NCBI GenBank assembly: GCA_024640385.1
Contig: JAHEFC010000166.1
Coordinates: 1,184 to 8,400 of the forward strand
Length of the DNA: 7,217 bases
Direction of reading: 5' to 3'
Origin: Sphingobacteriales bacterium
Lineage (GTDB): Bacteria > Bacteroidota > Bacteroidia > Chitinophagales > Chitinophagaceae
Part shown: in pieces, positions 1 to 6,956 of the stretch
How positions within the stretch are numbered: position 1 is the stretch's first letter
Layout: every line of letters starts with the position of its first letter
The notes under the pieces: model-generated
What the model saw: only the letters and a program-made list of their open reading frames with translations
The model's database searches: none
What the model was told of the DNA's origin: nothing
Made by a program: the position numbers and the translations under genes

Positions 1-1
1 C

Positions 2-196
2 AGGGCCCTGGTCAAAGTGAACGTTAACGGGCAAATGATGGAAGCGTCAAGTGATTTTTCCAATTATCAGAAACTGCCTGAAGGTATTGTAGTTCCATTT
101 ACGATTCAGACTGCACAAACTCCTGCACCCCTGAATTTCAAGAAATATGAAGTGAACCCGGTGATCCCGGATACTGTGTTTCAACCAGGTAATTAA
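2..196 (+). CDS. C-terminal fragment of a LolA-like (outer-membrane lipoprotein-sorting-like) protein, 5' end outside window
   Basis: The open frame enters from the left edge and encodes 64 residues before a TAA stop. The tail alternates short beta-strand-like stretches and contains the pattern FSNYQKLPEGIVVPFTI, then FKKYEVNPVIPDTVF just before the end. In Bacteroidota, LolA-fold proteins annotated as outer-membrane lipoprotein-sorting-like often end this way, with a 'Y.EV.GI.FP' strand followed by 'V.VN..I.D..F'. The assignment rests on that remembered resemblance over a short fragment, so function is uncertain. The fragment could instead be the end of a longer protein with such a domain at its C-terminus. 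A strong terminator follows 7 bases after the stop, so this gene probably ends its transcription unit here. Confidence 0.6.
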   Translation, partial: RALVKVNVNGQMMEASSDFSNYQKLPEGIVVPFTIQTAQTPAPLNFKKYEVNPVIPDTVFQPGN

Positions 197-203
197 GATC
201 TGA

Positions 204-227
204 AAAAAACCCCGAAAGGGGTTTTTT
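204..227 (+). terminator. Intrinsic terminator after the LolA-like gene
   Basis: Arms AAAAAACCCC (204-213) and GGGGTTTTTT (218-227) pair perfectly around a GAAA tetraloop, and the right arm doubles as the T-tract. Because the left arm is an A-run, the element could also stop transcription on the - strand, although no - strand gene points at it. It ends only 21 bases before the next start codon at 249. Confidence 0.9.
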
Positions 228-248
228 GATTTTGTAAATTCATGTTCT

Positions 249-3200
249 ATGAGAAAACTGATTTTAGTTCTTTTCTTCTGTCCTGCCTTGGCATCTGCGC
301 AAACTGCAGTCAACTCAGCAACATTTGGAGCACTTGAAGCCCGTCAACTCGGTCCTGGTACCATGAGTGGCAGGATCAGTGCCATCGAAGGGGTCAATAA
401 CGATCATGGTAAAACGATCTATGTGGGAACTGCCGGTGGCGGGGTTTGGAAAACAACCAATGCAGGCGCTTCTTTCAAATCCATATTCGACAAGTATTGC
501 CAGTCTATTGGAGCCATTGCCATCGACCAGAATAATCCGAAAACGATTTATGTGGGTGCAGGGGAAAGTAATATGCGGAATTCAGTGTCAATCGGTGACG
601 GGTTTTACAAATCAACAGACGGGGGAGATAACTGGGTAAAAACAGGAAGCCTGGATAGTACGGAACATATTTCGAAGATCGTTCTGGATCCATCCAATTC
701 AAACACGATCTATGTTGCGGCTCCGGGTGCTCTCTGGGCCAACAGCAAACACAGGGGTTTATATAAATCCATTGACGCCGGAAAAACATTTGAGAAAATA
801 CTTTTTATCAGCGATAAAGCCGGATGTGCGGACGTTGTCATTGATCCCAAAGATCCCAATGTGGTGTATGCCACCACCTGGGAATTCAGGAGGCAGCCAT
901 ATTCATTCAATTCAGGCGGTGAGGGATCTGCGATGTGGAAAAGTACTGACGGAGGAAAAACCTGGAAAGAGCTCAAAGCAGGCCTGCCTCCAAAACCTTT
1001 TGGCCGTATTGCCCTGGCGATATCTCCTTCTGAACCCAATAAACTGCTGGCCATAGTTGAATCATCGAATACAGGACTTTACATCTCTTCCGATGGAGGA
1101 GAGAGCTGGAAACAGCAAAGCTCTCCCCTCAATGTTGTGGCAAGACCTTTTTATTTCAGCACGCTTGTTGTTGATCCTATTGATTCAAAAAGGGTTTACA
1201 GGCCGGCATACTCTTTTTCTTTTTCTGATGATGGAGGCTATTCATTTTCACAGGCATCCGGAGAGGGAGCCATACCTCATGCAGACCATCATGCACTATG
1301 GATAAATCCAAAGAACACCAATCATTTATACCTGGGAACCGATGGTGGCGTGTATATGAGTCTGGACAGGGGATCCAGCTGGACCTATCTCCAGAATATA
1401 CCGGTAGGTCAGTTTTATCACGTGGCGGTAGATCGGCGGTCGCCTTATATGGTCTATGGCGGATTGCAGGATAACGGGTCTTGGGCTGCACCTTCATCGG
1501 CACCTGGTGGTGTTAAGAATGCGGACTGGCTTGATCTTTATGGTGGAGATGGATTTTGGGTCACGCCCGATGGTGTTGATCCGGGTATTGTGTATGCAGA
1601 GTCGCAGGGTGGGGATGTGAACCGCATTGATATGCGAAATTTTAAGAGTATATCCATTAGGCCGCAGGCTTCTGTTGGCGACGATAAACTTCGCTGGAAC
1701 TGGAACACACCAATAGTCGCAGGAAACGCGAATAAAAAAAATCTTTACGTTGGAGCTCAGTATCTGTACAAATCGGCTGACCAGGGAAGATCATGGATTA
1801 AGATCTCCGGCGACCTCACCACAAATGACAAACTGAAACAGCAACAGGAGAGTAGTGGTGGTATCAGCGCAGACGTGACTTCTGCTGAGAATCATTGCAC
1901 CATATTTTCTATCGCTGAATCTCCCCTGGATGAAAACATCATTTGGGTGGGTACTGACGACGGCAACCTGCAGGTCACCGAAGACGGCGGTAAAACCTGG
2001 ACCAATGTTTCAGGGTATTATGCCAAAGCCGGCATTCCGGGTCAAACCTGGGTAAGTAGTATTGAGCCTTCAGGTTTTGACAGGAATGTAGTGTATGCAA
2101 GTTTTGATAACCACATGTATGGTGACCACAAGACCTATGTTGCAAAATCGGCTGACCTTGGAAAAACCTGGACGCTTTTCAAAAGCGAGGAGTTTACAGG
2201 ATTTGCACACCGTATTAAAGAAGACCTGCAGAGTAAAAACTTATTGTTCCTGGGAACCGAGATGGGATTATTCGGGTCCATAGATGGCGGTGCAAACTGG
2301 TTCAGGATGAAGAACAATATTCCATGGTTTGCATTGGTGAGGGATATTCAGATCCACCCGGTTACACATGATCTTATCCTGGCAACACATGGAAGAGGTA
2401 TCATGATCGTTGATGATATATCTAATATCCGACAACTGACGGCAGAAGTGCTGGAGAAAGATGTCCATTTTTTTGATGTAAAGCCCATGACCCTGACCAC
2501 TGGAATTTTTGGAAATGGCGGCACCAGTGCACAAGGCGCCTGGGTTGCGTCTAATGCTCCGGCCATACCGCCCGTATATTATTACCTGAAAGATCGGATT
2601 TCAACAGGTGATGTCAGGCTCGACATTGTAGATGCAGAGGGTAAATTGATTCAGTCTGTTCCGGGTACCAAAAGAAAAGGGATCAATAAGATCAGCTGGA
2701 ATTTGCGGGGCAAGGGCCCGAAAACAGCTGCCGGAACCAAACCTGATTATGGATCATTTATAGCGCCACAGGTGTTGCCCGGAAATTATACGATGAACCT
2801 GAAAGTGGCAGATAAGGAATACAGCCAGCCGCTGGTGGTACAGCATGATCCCTCATCATTATTTACATTGGAAGGGCGGAAACAGCAGTACGATGCAGCC
2901 ATGGAATTATTCAGACTGCATGAAAGACTGGCAAAAGATGTGGACTCCATGAACAGCAGTCTGAAATTGTTGAAGGAAGCTGTAGCTAAAGAGCCAAAAG
3001 CAAAGAATAAAAAGAAGATCCAGGATAAATATGATAAACTGGATGCCCTGAAGGCAGAATTGGTTCCGGTGAAACAGAATTCGATGTTTGCCGATGAAAC
3101 AAGATTGAGAGACGAGATCACGGAAGTGTATCGCGCGATATGCACAGGGGAATCGGTTCCATCTAATCTTCAGATGGAACGGATACGGCAGCTTACTGCG

Positions 3201-3251
3201 AGGGTTGACGATGCTGAAAAGAGGTTTATGACCATTATGACCCTGAAATAG
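249..3251 (+). CDS. Secreted Vps10/sortilin-type BNR-repeat beta-propeller protein (glycosyl-hydrolase-like annotation family)
   Basis: This is a 1000-residue exported protein. The N-terminus MRKLILVLFFCPALASAQ is a signal peptide with a likely signal-peptidase I cut after Ala17; there is no lipobox. About eleven BNR/Asp-box motifs (S-x-D-x-G-x-x-W/F) follow, near residues 69, 122, 174, 232, 280, 326, 371, 509, 577, 634 and 677. Most alternate with 'IYVG/VYA' strands, as in Vps10/sortilin-type beta-propellers. The segment around 703-724 (IHPVTHDLILATHGRGIMIVDD) is a familiar closing strand of this family. Residues about 775-865 look like an Ig-like/FlgD-like beta domain, and 875-1000 are charged and helical. 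Such proteins are often labelled glycosyl hydrolase, but I see no established catalytic site, so ligand binding is equally possible. No type IX secretion tail is visible. The ATG at 249 is chosen because it directly precedes the signal peptide. The start lies just 21 bases after a terminator. Confidence 0.9.
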   Translation: MRKLILVLFFCPALASAQTAVNSATFGALEARQLGPGTMSGRISAIEGVNNDHGKTIYVGTAGGGVWKTTNAGASFKSIFDKYCQSIGAIAIDQNNPKTIYVGAGESNMRNSVSIGDGFYKSTDGGDNWVKTGSLDSTEHISKIVLDPSNSNTIYVAAPGALWANSKHRGLYKSIDAGKTFEKILFISDKAGCADVVIDPKDPNVVYATTWEFRRQPYSFNSGGEGSAMWKSTDGGKTWKELKAGLPPKPFGRIALAISPSEPNKLLAIVESSNTGLYISSDGGESWKQQSSPLNVVARPFYFSTLVVDPIDSKRVYRPAYSFSFSDDGGYSFSQASGEGAIPHADHHALWINPKNTNHLYLGTDGGVYMSLDRGSSWTYLQNIPVGQFYHVAVDRRSPYMVYGGLQDNGSWAAPSSAPGGVKNADWLDLYGGDGFWVTPDGVDPGIVYAESQGGDVNRIDMRNFKSISIRPQASVGDDKLRWNWNTPIVAGNANKKNLYVGAQYLYKSADQGRSWIKISGDLTTNDKLKQQQESSGGISADVTSAENHCTIFSIAESPLDENIIWVGTDDGNLQVTEDGGKTWTNVSGYYAKAGIPGQTWVSSIEPSGFDRNVVYASFDNHMYGDHKTYVAKSADLGKTWTLFKSEEFTGFAHRIKEDLQSKNLLFLGTEMGLFGSIDGGANWFRMKNNIPWFALVRDIQIHPVTHDLILATHGRGIMIVDDISNIRQLTAEVLEKDVHFFDVKPMTLTTGIFGNGGTSAQGAWVASNAPAIPPVYYYLKDRISTGDVRLDIVDAEGKLIQSVPGTKRKGINKISWNLRGKGPKTAAGTKPDYGSFIAPQVLPGNYTMNLKVADKEYSQPLVVQHDPSSLFTLEGRKQQYDAAMELFRLHERLAKDVDSMNSSLKLLKEAVAKEPKAKNKKKIQDKYDKLDALKAELVPVKQNSMFADETRLRDEITEVYRAICTGESVPSNLQMERIRQLTARVDDAEKRFMTIMTLK

Positions 3252-3335
3252 TGTGCTGGCCGGTTAGTGTGTTTGCCGGAGAGTGCAATAGATAAGTATG
3301 AAAGAGTCAGTTTCTAGTTTATCTTCTGCATTAAT

Positions 3336-3377
3336 CTGCAACCTGTAACCTGCAACCTGCAACCTGCCACCTGCTAC
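3336..3377. repeat. Six-copy 7-bp tandem repeat (CTGCAAC family) overlapping the kinase stop codon
   Basis: Six consecutive heptamers are visible on the + strand: CTGCAAC, CTGTAAC, CTGCAAC, CTGCAAC, CTGCCAC, CTGCTAC. The array occupies the end of the convergent gap between the propeller gene and the kinase gene. Its last unit contains the complement of the kinase TAG stop (3374-3376). Read on the - strand it forms the first 38 bases of the kinase mRNA 3' region. The units diverge toward the gene end. There is no spacer structure, so this is a simple tandem repeat. Confidence 0.85.
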
Positions 3378-5521
3378 CCGTACCGGTACTTCTGCAACTG
3401 ATCATAGGCTGTCAGTTGCAGTATTTTTTTATGCAGATCTTCGGGTCTGAAAGGCTTAGTAATAAATTCCGTAAATCCTTTTTTGAGCAGGTCGGCCTGC
3501 ATATCATCGTATACCGCCGCTGTGAAAGCCACGATGGGAATTTCCTGGTCTTTTGCCCTGATGTAGGCAGTTACTTCATTTCCATCCATTTCAGGCATCT
3601 CAAGATCGATCAACAGCAGATCGTATTTATTGTTATTGTACAGTTCAACAGCTTCAAGGCCGTTCACGGCTTCATCAACCTGTAGATTCCATTTTTGCAA
3701 AAACCTTTTTGCCACCATCATGTTGACGGGGTTATCTTCCGCCAGGAGCACACGAAGGCCGTCCAGGCCGTTCAGTTGCTTGAGCGAAGCTTCGTTCACA
3801 TATGATTTTTTTCTGTTCACATTGAAGTTAAGCGTGAAACAAAAGCAGGATCCTTTATCTACTTCACTATTCACATTGATCTCGCCACCCATCTTATTGA
3901 CAAGGTATTTACTGATGGCCAGCCCGAGTCCGGTACCGCCATATTTTCTCGTTGTTTCTGTATCCGCCTGGGTAAAGCTGTCGAATATCTGCCTGATCTT
4001 GGCCTGGGGGATACCTATGCCGGTGTCTGCAACACTGAAATAAACACTTACCTGCTGGTTTTCATTTTTTTCGGCCCTGGCCGTAACCGTTATTTTCCCC
4101 TTCTTTGTGAATTTCCATGCATTGGAAATCAGGTTGTTCAGGATCTGGAGCAACCTCGTTTCATCACTGATGATCTCGATATCAAGTTGCGGGTCAATGT
4201 TGACTTCGAATTTTATATCTGGGTTCCGGCCTTTGCTGAAAGATGCCATAACCTTGTTCATGAAATCTTTCAGGTTGAACGGGATCTTTTCCAGTTCCAT
4301 TTTTCCTGCCTCCAGCTTGCTCAGGTCAAGTATATCGTTCACGAGTTGCAGCATGTGCTCCGATGAATGCTGCAATACGTTGAACGATTCTTTTTGAGAA
4401 GGCAGGTATTCTTCCTGCAGTAGAATATTACTGGTGCCGATGATCGCGTTCAAAGGCGTTCTCAGTTCATGACTCATATTGCTCAGGAACCTGGCTTTTA
4501 CTTTTGCAGCCTTTTCAGCTCTTTCTTTTGCTTTAATGATCTCAAACTCTGCTACCTTGATCTCGGTGATATCGAGGATACTGATCTTACAGTATTGTTT
4601 ATTCTGGTGATGGAATGGAACGATATTCACATAAGCATAGAACAATTCATCCTGCGCTCTTTCGAAATCCATATTTCCATACCATGGTGCGCGCTGGGTA
4701 AATTCCGTTGAATTAAGATTCCTGATATGTTCCAGCATGGGCTGGCCCAGCAGATGCTGAACTGGTTGATGGATCAGTGTATTCTTTTCTTTATGGCCAA
4801 AAACATGAAGTGCACGTTTGTTGCAATCCATGATCATCAGGTCAGAAACATCTACAATAAAAACGGCGTCCAGGGCCGTATCATAAATGGTATCTGTCAG
4901 TTTTTTTTCATCCAGGATCTTATCCTCATGCCGGTCCATTGTTTTGAGGATGATATAGGCGAATATGGTGGTGAGCAACAGTGCAATGGCCAGGTTGCTG
5001 GCAAATAGACCGCTGTACGTAGCTGTGGCAATTCCCTGCAGCGGATTCACAAATGGTGCAAGGATGAAAATAAATGCGGTGGAGAGCAGGGTCATGACAC
5101 TGGTCATGATCAGCTCATTCAGGTTATTTTTCAGGTCTATCACAAAGATCAGCGCCAGCAGCAGCGGGAAAACCAGCAGGTACTGGCCAGACCTGATCCC
5201 TTCCACATAACTCAGGCAGAACTGGTGGAGGTTGATGGCAGTAATGGCTATCCACTTGGCTTTTTCGTGTTTGCCATCCCTGTTCATATAGAATGCAAGG
5301 ATGAGAACCATGGTGCCGCAGAGATTGACGAATGCACTGATTAACAGCTCGTTGATCACATGGAACACCATTCCGAGTGAGGTAATGGATACGCAGAATC
5401 CGAGAAAAAGATTGAGCCTGAGCACATTCTTCCGCGTATCAAACGGCGAGAATTCGTCGATACCGCTATTCAAAATAGTTGCAACGTGAGATACTATTTT
5501 TTCGAAGTAATTCGTTTTCAT
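3374..5521 (-). CDS. Membrane hybrid histidine kinase: 6 TM, PAS, HisKA, HATPase, receiver
   Basis: This 715-residue sensor is the input of a phosphorelay. Six hydrophobic segments lie near residues 36-56, 60-79, 88-106, 113-129, 136-158 and 169-192. I do not recognise a named sensory module there. A PAS-like domain spans about 205-320. The dimerisation/phosphoacceptor helix carries SHELRTPLN with His351. The ATPase domain shows an N box with Asn467, G1 box DTGIGIP (499-505), F box IFDSF (512-516) and G2 box GGTGLGLAIS (528-537). The receiver (about 588-702) has the acidic pair Glu595/Asp596, phosphoacceptor Asp639 in LIDLEMP, Thr667 and Lys689. All catalytic residues are therefore present. 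No HPt domain follows the receiver; one is encoded by the divergent neighbour. The start at 5521 gives a short charged N-terminus before the first membrane segment. The stop codon lies within a heptamer repeat. Confidence 0.95.
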   Translation of the reverse strand: MKTNYFEKIVSHVATILNSGIDEFSPFDTRKNVLRLNLFLGFCVSITSLGMVFHVINELLISAFVNLCGTMVLILAFYMNRDGKHEKAKWIAITAINLHQFCLSYVEGIRSGQYLLVFPLLLALIFVIDLKNNLNELIMTSVMTLLSTAFIFILAPFVNPLQGIATATYSGLFASNLAIALLLTTIFAYIILKTMDRHEDKILDEKKLTDTIYDTALDAVFIVDVSDLMIMDCNKRALHVFGHKEKNTLIHQPVQHLLGQPMLEHIRNLNSTEFTQRAPWYGNMDFERAQDELFYAYVNIVPFHHQNKQYCKISILDITEIKVAEFEIIKAKERAEKAAKVKARFLSNMSHELRTPLNAIIGTSNILLQEEYLPSQKESFNVLQHSSEHMLQLVNDILDLSKLEAGKMELEKIPFNLKDFMNKVMASFSKGRNPDIKFEVNIDPQLDIEIISDETRLLQILNNLISNAWKFTKKGKITVTARAEKNENQQVSVYFSVADTGIGIPQAKIRQIFDSFTQADTETTRKYGGTGLGLAISKYLVNKMGGEINVNSEVDKGSCFCFTLNFNVNRKKSYVNEASLKQLNGLDGLRVLLAEDNPVNMMVAKRFLQKWNLQVDEAVNGLEAVELYNNNKYDLLLIDLEMPEMDGNEVTAYIRAKDQEIPIVAFTAAVYDDMQADLLKKGFTEFITKPFRPEDLHKKILQLTAYDQLQKYRYG

Positions 5522-5532
5522 TGCTGTGGATA

Positions 5533-5544
5533 GACCAACTGGTC
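5533..5544. promoter_or_regulatory. Small dyad in the divergent kinase/HPt intergenic region, possible operator
   Basis: GACCA (5533-5537) and TGGTC (5540-5544) form an inverted repeat with a 2-base centre. A second overlapping dyad, TGGT-C-ACCA (5540-5548), shares the right arm. The site lies in the short gap between the divergent starts at 5521 and 5584, 11 bases upstream of the kinase start. Dyads this short arise by chance, so operator function is only a suggestion. Confidence 0.2.
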
Positions 5545-5583
5545 ACCACCTTTAACGATGCTTACTAACATAAAATTGTGAAA

Positions 5584-5985
5584 ATGAACAATCCCGGCGT
5601 TCATTACATGTTCTCGGGGAGGTTTGATTCCGCTTATCTCTCAGAGTTATATGCTAACGACATAGACACAGCGCAGGAGATCTTCGAATCTTCCATCAAC
5701 CATATTGCCATCGAGCTTAACATTGCCATGAGCCGGTTCAATTCGGGTGATCTCGAAGCTTTACGGAGGGTTTTTCATAAAATGAAACCGCTGTTCGGCT
5801 ATGTTGGCCTGCCTATGCTCCATGATTATGTTCAGCGTTTTGAACAGAGATGTTCGGATGTGAAACATATTGAGGAGCTGAGGAAAGAATATGAAGACAT
5901 AATATCCGTTATAGGTGATACCCTGGACATGTTAAGACAGGAATTATACCGGATGAAGTCATTCAATAACGCAAGAGTTTCATGA
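5584..5985 (+). CDS. Stand-alone HPt (histidine phosphotransfer) protein
   Basis: This small cytoplasmic protein has 133 residues if started at the ATG used here. An in-frame GTG two codons upstream (5578) would add Met-Lys. I prefer the ATG as the commoner start. The protein is predominantly helical. Residues about 25-55 form the first long helix, followed by LRRVFHKMKPLFGYVGL, which matches the HPt phosphoacceptor signature (H-K-hydrophobic-K-x-hydrophobic-hydrophobic-G-hydrophobic-hydrophobic-G). His65 is the expected phosphorylated residue (codon 5776-5778). Further helices with 'YVQRFEQ' and an acidic/basic C-terminal helix complete the bundle. No membrane segment or catalytic ATPase is present. 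Its TGA stop overlaps the start of the response-regulator gene by the ATGA arrangement, so translation is probably coupled. It likely shuttles phosphate from the receiver of the divergent hybrid kinase to the LytTR regulator. Confidence 0.88.
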   Translation: MNNPGVHYMFSGRFDSAYLSELYANDIDTAQEIFESSINHIAIELNIAMSRFNSGDLEALRRVFHKMKPLFGYVGLPMLHDYVQRFEQRCSDVKHIEELRKEYEDIISVIGDTLDMLRQELYRMKSFNNARVS

Positions 5986-6668
5986 AGATCAGCAGCATCA
6001 TAGTAGAAGACCTCCAACCATCGGCAGAATTCTTGCAGAAATTCTGCGAAAGAAGCGGATTGGTAACTGTGCAGGCTTCTTGTCCGGATGCTGAACAGGC
6101 CCTTACGTTTTTATCCGGGAACCTGGTGGACCTCATTTTCCTGGATGTGGAAATGCCGGGGTTGAATGGGTTTCAAATGCTGGACCAGCTGGTTTATCAG
6201 CCCCAGGTGGTGCTTACCACATCCAAGCCGGAATATGCCTATAATGCATTTGAATACAAGGTCACCGACTTCCTCAAAAAACCATTCACCTACCAAAGAT
6301 TTCTTGATGCCGTTCAGAAGGTGGAAAAGATCATACAGCAGACCGCTGAAACTGAAGAAGAACATATTTTCATCAAGGTTAACGGGAAACTGGTGAAACT
6401 GAAATACGACGACATTTTGTTCATGGAAAGCATGGGAGATTACGTGAAGTTTGTTACAACAGAAAAAAGATATATCACACTGAATACGATGAAGAACCTG
6501 GAGCAGAAATTCTGCGGTAACCAGTTCTGCAAAGTACACCGCTCCTATATAGTAAATCTTTCCGCTATCGATGATATACAGGAGAATACACTGTATATCA
6601 AGGGCAATGAGATCCCCGTGAGTAAGTCAAATAAAGCGAGTGTTTTACAAAAGATAAATGTATTGTAA
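5982..6668 (+). CDS. LytTR-family response regulator
   Basis: This is a 228-residue DNA-binding regulator. Residues 3-118 form a receiver with acidic pair Glu9/Asp10, phosphoacceptor Asp55 in LIFLDVEMPG, Thr79/Thr80, and Lys100 in the TDFLKKPF motif typical of this family. Residues about 128-226 are a LytTR DNA-binding domain. It shows IFIKVNGKLVKLKYDDILFMES near its start and the diagnostic FCKVHRSYIVNL (182-193), ending NEIPVSKSNKASVLQKI. Length matches the usual two-domain LytTR regulator. Its ATG overlaps the stop of the HPt gene (ATGA at 5982-5985), which favours one transcript and matched expression. LytTR regulators are usually paired with simple LytS/AgrC-type or histidine-kinase-family sensors. 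Here the adjacent HPt and hybrid kinase suggest input through a phosphorelay. Its DNA targets cannot be read from this window. Confidence 0.95.
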   Translation: MKISSIIVEDLQPSAEFLQKFCERSGLVTVQASCPDAEQALTFLSGNLVDLIFLDVEMPGLNGFQMLDQLVYQPQVVLTTSKPEYAYNAFEYKVTDFLKKPFTYQRFLDAVQKVEKIIQQTAETEEEHIFIKVNGKLVKLKYDDILFMESMGDYVKFVTTEKRYITLNTMKNLEQKFCGNQFCKVHRSYIVNLSAIDDIQENTLYIKGNEIPVSKSNKASVLQKINVL

Positions 6669-6708
6669 ATGAACGGTTTGCTGATGATGGATCGCGGAGC
6701 GCATTCAC

Positions 6709-6745
6709 TCATCGGATAAAACGATCTGTTCATCGAAACGATTTG
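6709..6745. repeat. Imperfect tandem repeat, unit TCATCG-(GATA)-AAACGATYTG
   Basis: The first copy (6709-6728) is TCATCG, GATA, AAACGATCTG. After one base, the second copy (6730-6745) is TCATCG, AAACGATTTG. Without the 4-base insertion the copies match at 15 of 16 positions. The last four bases of the second copy form the -33-like TTTG of the adjacent promoter-like sequence. The position, 41 bases after the regulator stop, suits a regulatory site, but no binding protein is known. Confidence 0.55.
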
Positions 6746-6773
6746 GTGGATAGGAGAAGGATGACCATTTTTG
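6742..6773 (+). promoter_or_regulatory. Bacteroidota-type promoter-like sequence (TTTG, 20-bp spacer, CATTTTTG)
   Basis: TTTG at 6742-6745 is followed after 20 bases by CATTTTTG at 6766-6773. The second element matches five of the six fixed positions of the -7 consensus TAnnTTTG, and the spacing fits the usual -33/-7 arrangement in this phylum. Transcription would start near 6780. A second -7 match, perfect TAAATTTG at 6824-6831, lies downstream but has no well-placed -33 partner. Assignment is by consensus only. Confidence 0.35.
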
Positions 6774-6779
6774 TATTCA

Positions 6780-6955
6780 TAACGATGAAGCATGTTTCAG
6801 CCTTAATCCCTACCTTCATCCCTTAAATTTGTGCCCGATTTTTTGTTCGTACCCTGAAATTGAAATCGTCTAGACGCAACCCTCTGAAAACGGAAAAGCT
6901 CTGAACAACGATTTCAAAAAATTAAAAACCCCCATCGGGGGTTTTTTAATTTTTT
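6780..6955 (+). ncRNA. Candidate small RNA or terminator-containing leader in the 366-bp gap
   Basis: The stretch from 6669 to 7034 has no credible protein gene; its longest obvious start-led frame is 16 codons (6669-6719). Between the promoter-like sequence and the strong terminator lies about 175 bases with structural potential. TGAAATCGT (6861-6869) pairs perfectly with ACGATTTCA (6908-6916). An overlapping palindrome CGTCTAGACG (6867-6876) offers an alternative fold, and CTCTGAA occurs twice in the loop (6882-6888 and 6899-6905). Promoter, paired region and terminator in that order are what a free-standing small RNA would show. An attenuator-like leader for the propeller gene at 7035 would look the same. 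I recognise no known RNA family. The 5' end is a guess and could be near 6838 if the second -7 element is used. Confidence 0.25.
6916..6955 (+). terminator. Strong intrinsic terminator between the regulator and the second propeller gene
   Basis: CCCCC (6929-6933) pairs with GGGGG (6937-6941) around an ATC loop. The stem extends through A-run/T-run pairing on both sides (6916-6928 with 6942-6955) with a single bulged base near 6947. The T-rich right arm provides the release tract. The A-rich left arm makes it formally bidirectional. It sits 247 bases after the regulator stop and 79 bases before the next start codon. Confidence 0.88.
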
Positions 6956-6956
6956 G

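Noticed and set aside
47..313. 88-codon open frame on the - strand
   Set aside because: It runs antisense through the LolA-like gene end, the terminator and the propeller signal peptide, and its product has no recognisable features.
712..1056. 114-codon frames on both strands inside the propeller gene
   Set aside because: Both lie wholly inside a 1000-residue gene with continuous family motifs. The translations are low-complexity and unconvincing.
875..3251. Lys-rich helical tail of the propeller protein (residues about 875-1000) as an unusual fusion
   Set aside because: A charged helical C-terminus of this kind is, as far as I recall, common in the large bacterial Vps10/BNR family, so it is not evidence of a fusion.
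3252..3335. Terminator for the convergent propeller and kinase genes
   Set aside because: Only short CCGG-type self-complementary pieces are visible (around 3260-3280), with no T-tract on either strand.
3630..4043. 137-codon + strand frame opposite the kinase gene
   Set aside because: It is antisense to the receiver and ATPase domains, whose catalytic motifs are intact. It is a shadow of that coding sequence.
6111..6539. 142-codon - strand frame
   Set aside because: It is antisense to the LytTR regulator, which shows intact receiver and DNA-binding motifs, and has no sign of independent function.
6669..6719. 16-codon frame starting directly after the regulator stop
   Set aside because: It is very short, has no recognisable peptide feature, and overlaps the tandem repeat. 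An ATG right after a stop easily arises by chance.
6709..6790. Canonical paired LytTR binding site
   Set aside because: The repeated AACGAT/ATCGTT cores only partly match the known LytTR half-site pattern, and the 17-base spacing does not fit the usual two-turn spacing of about 22 bases.
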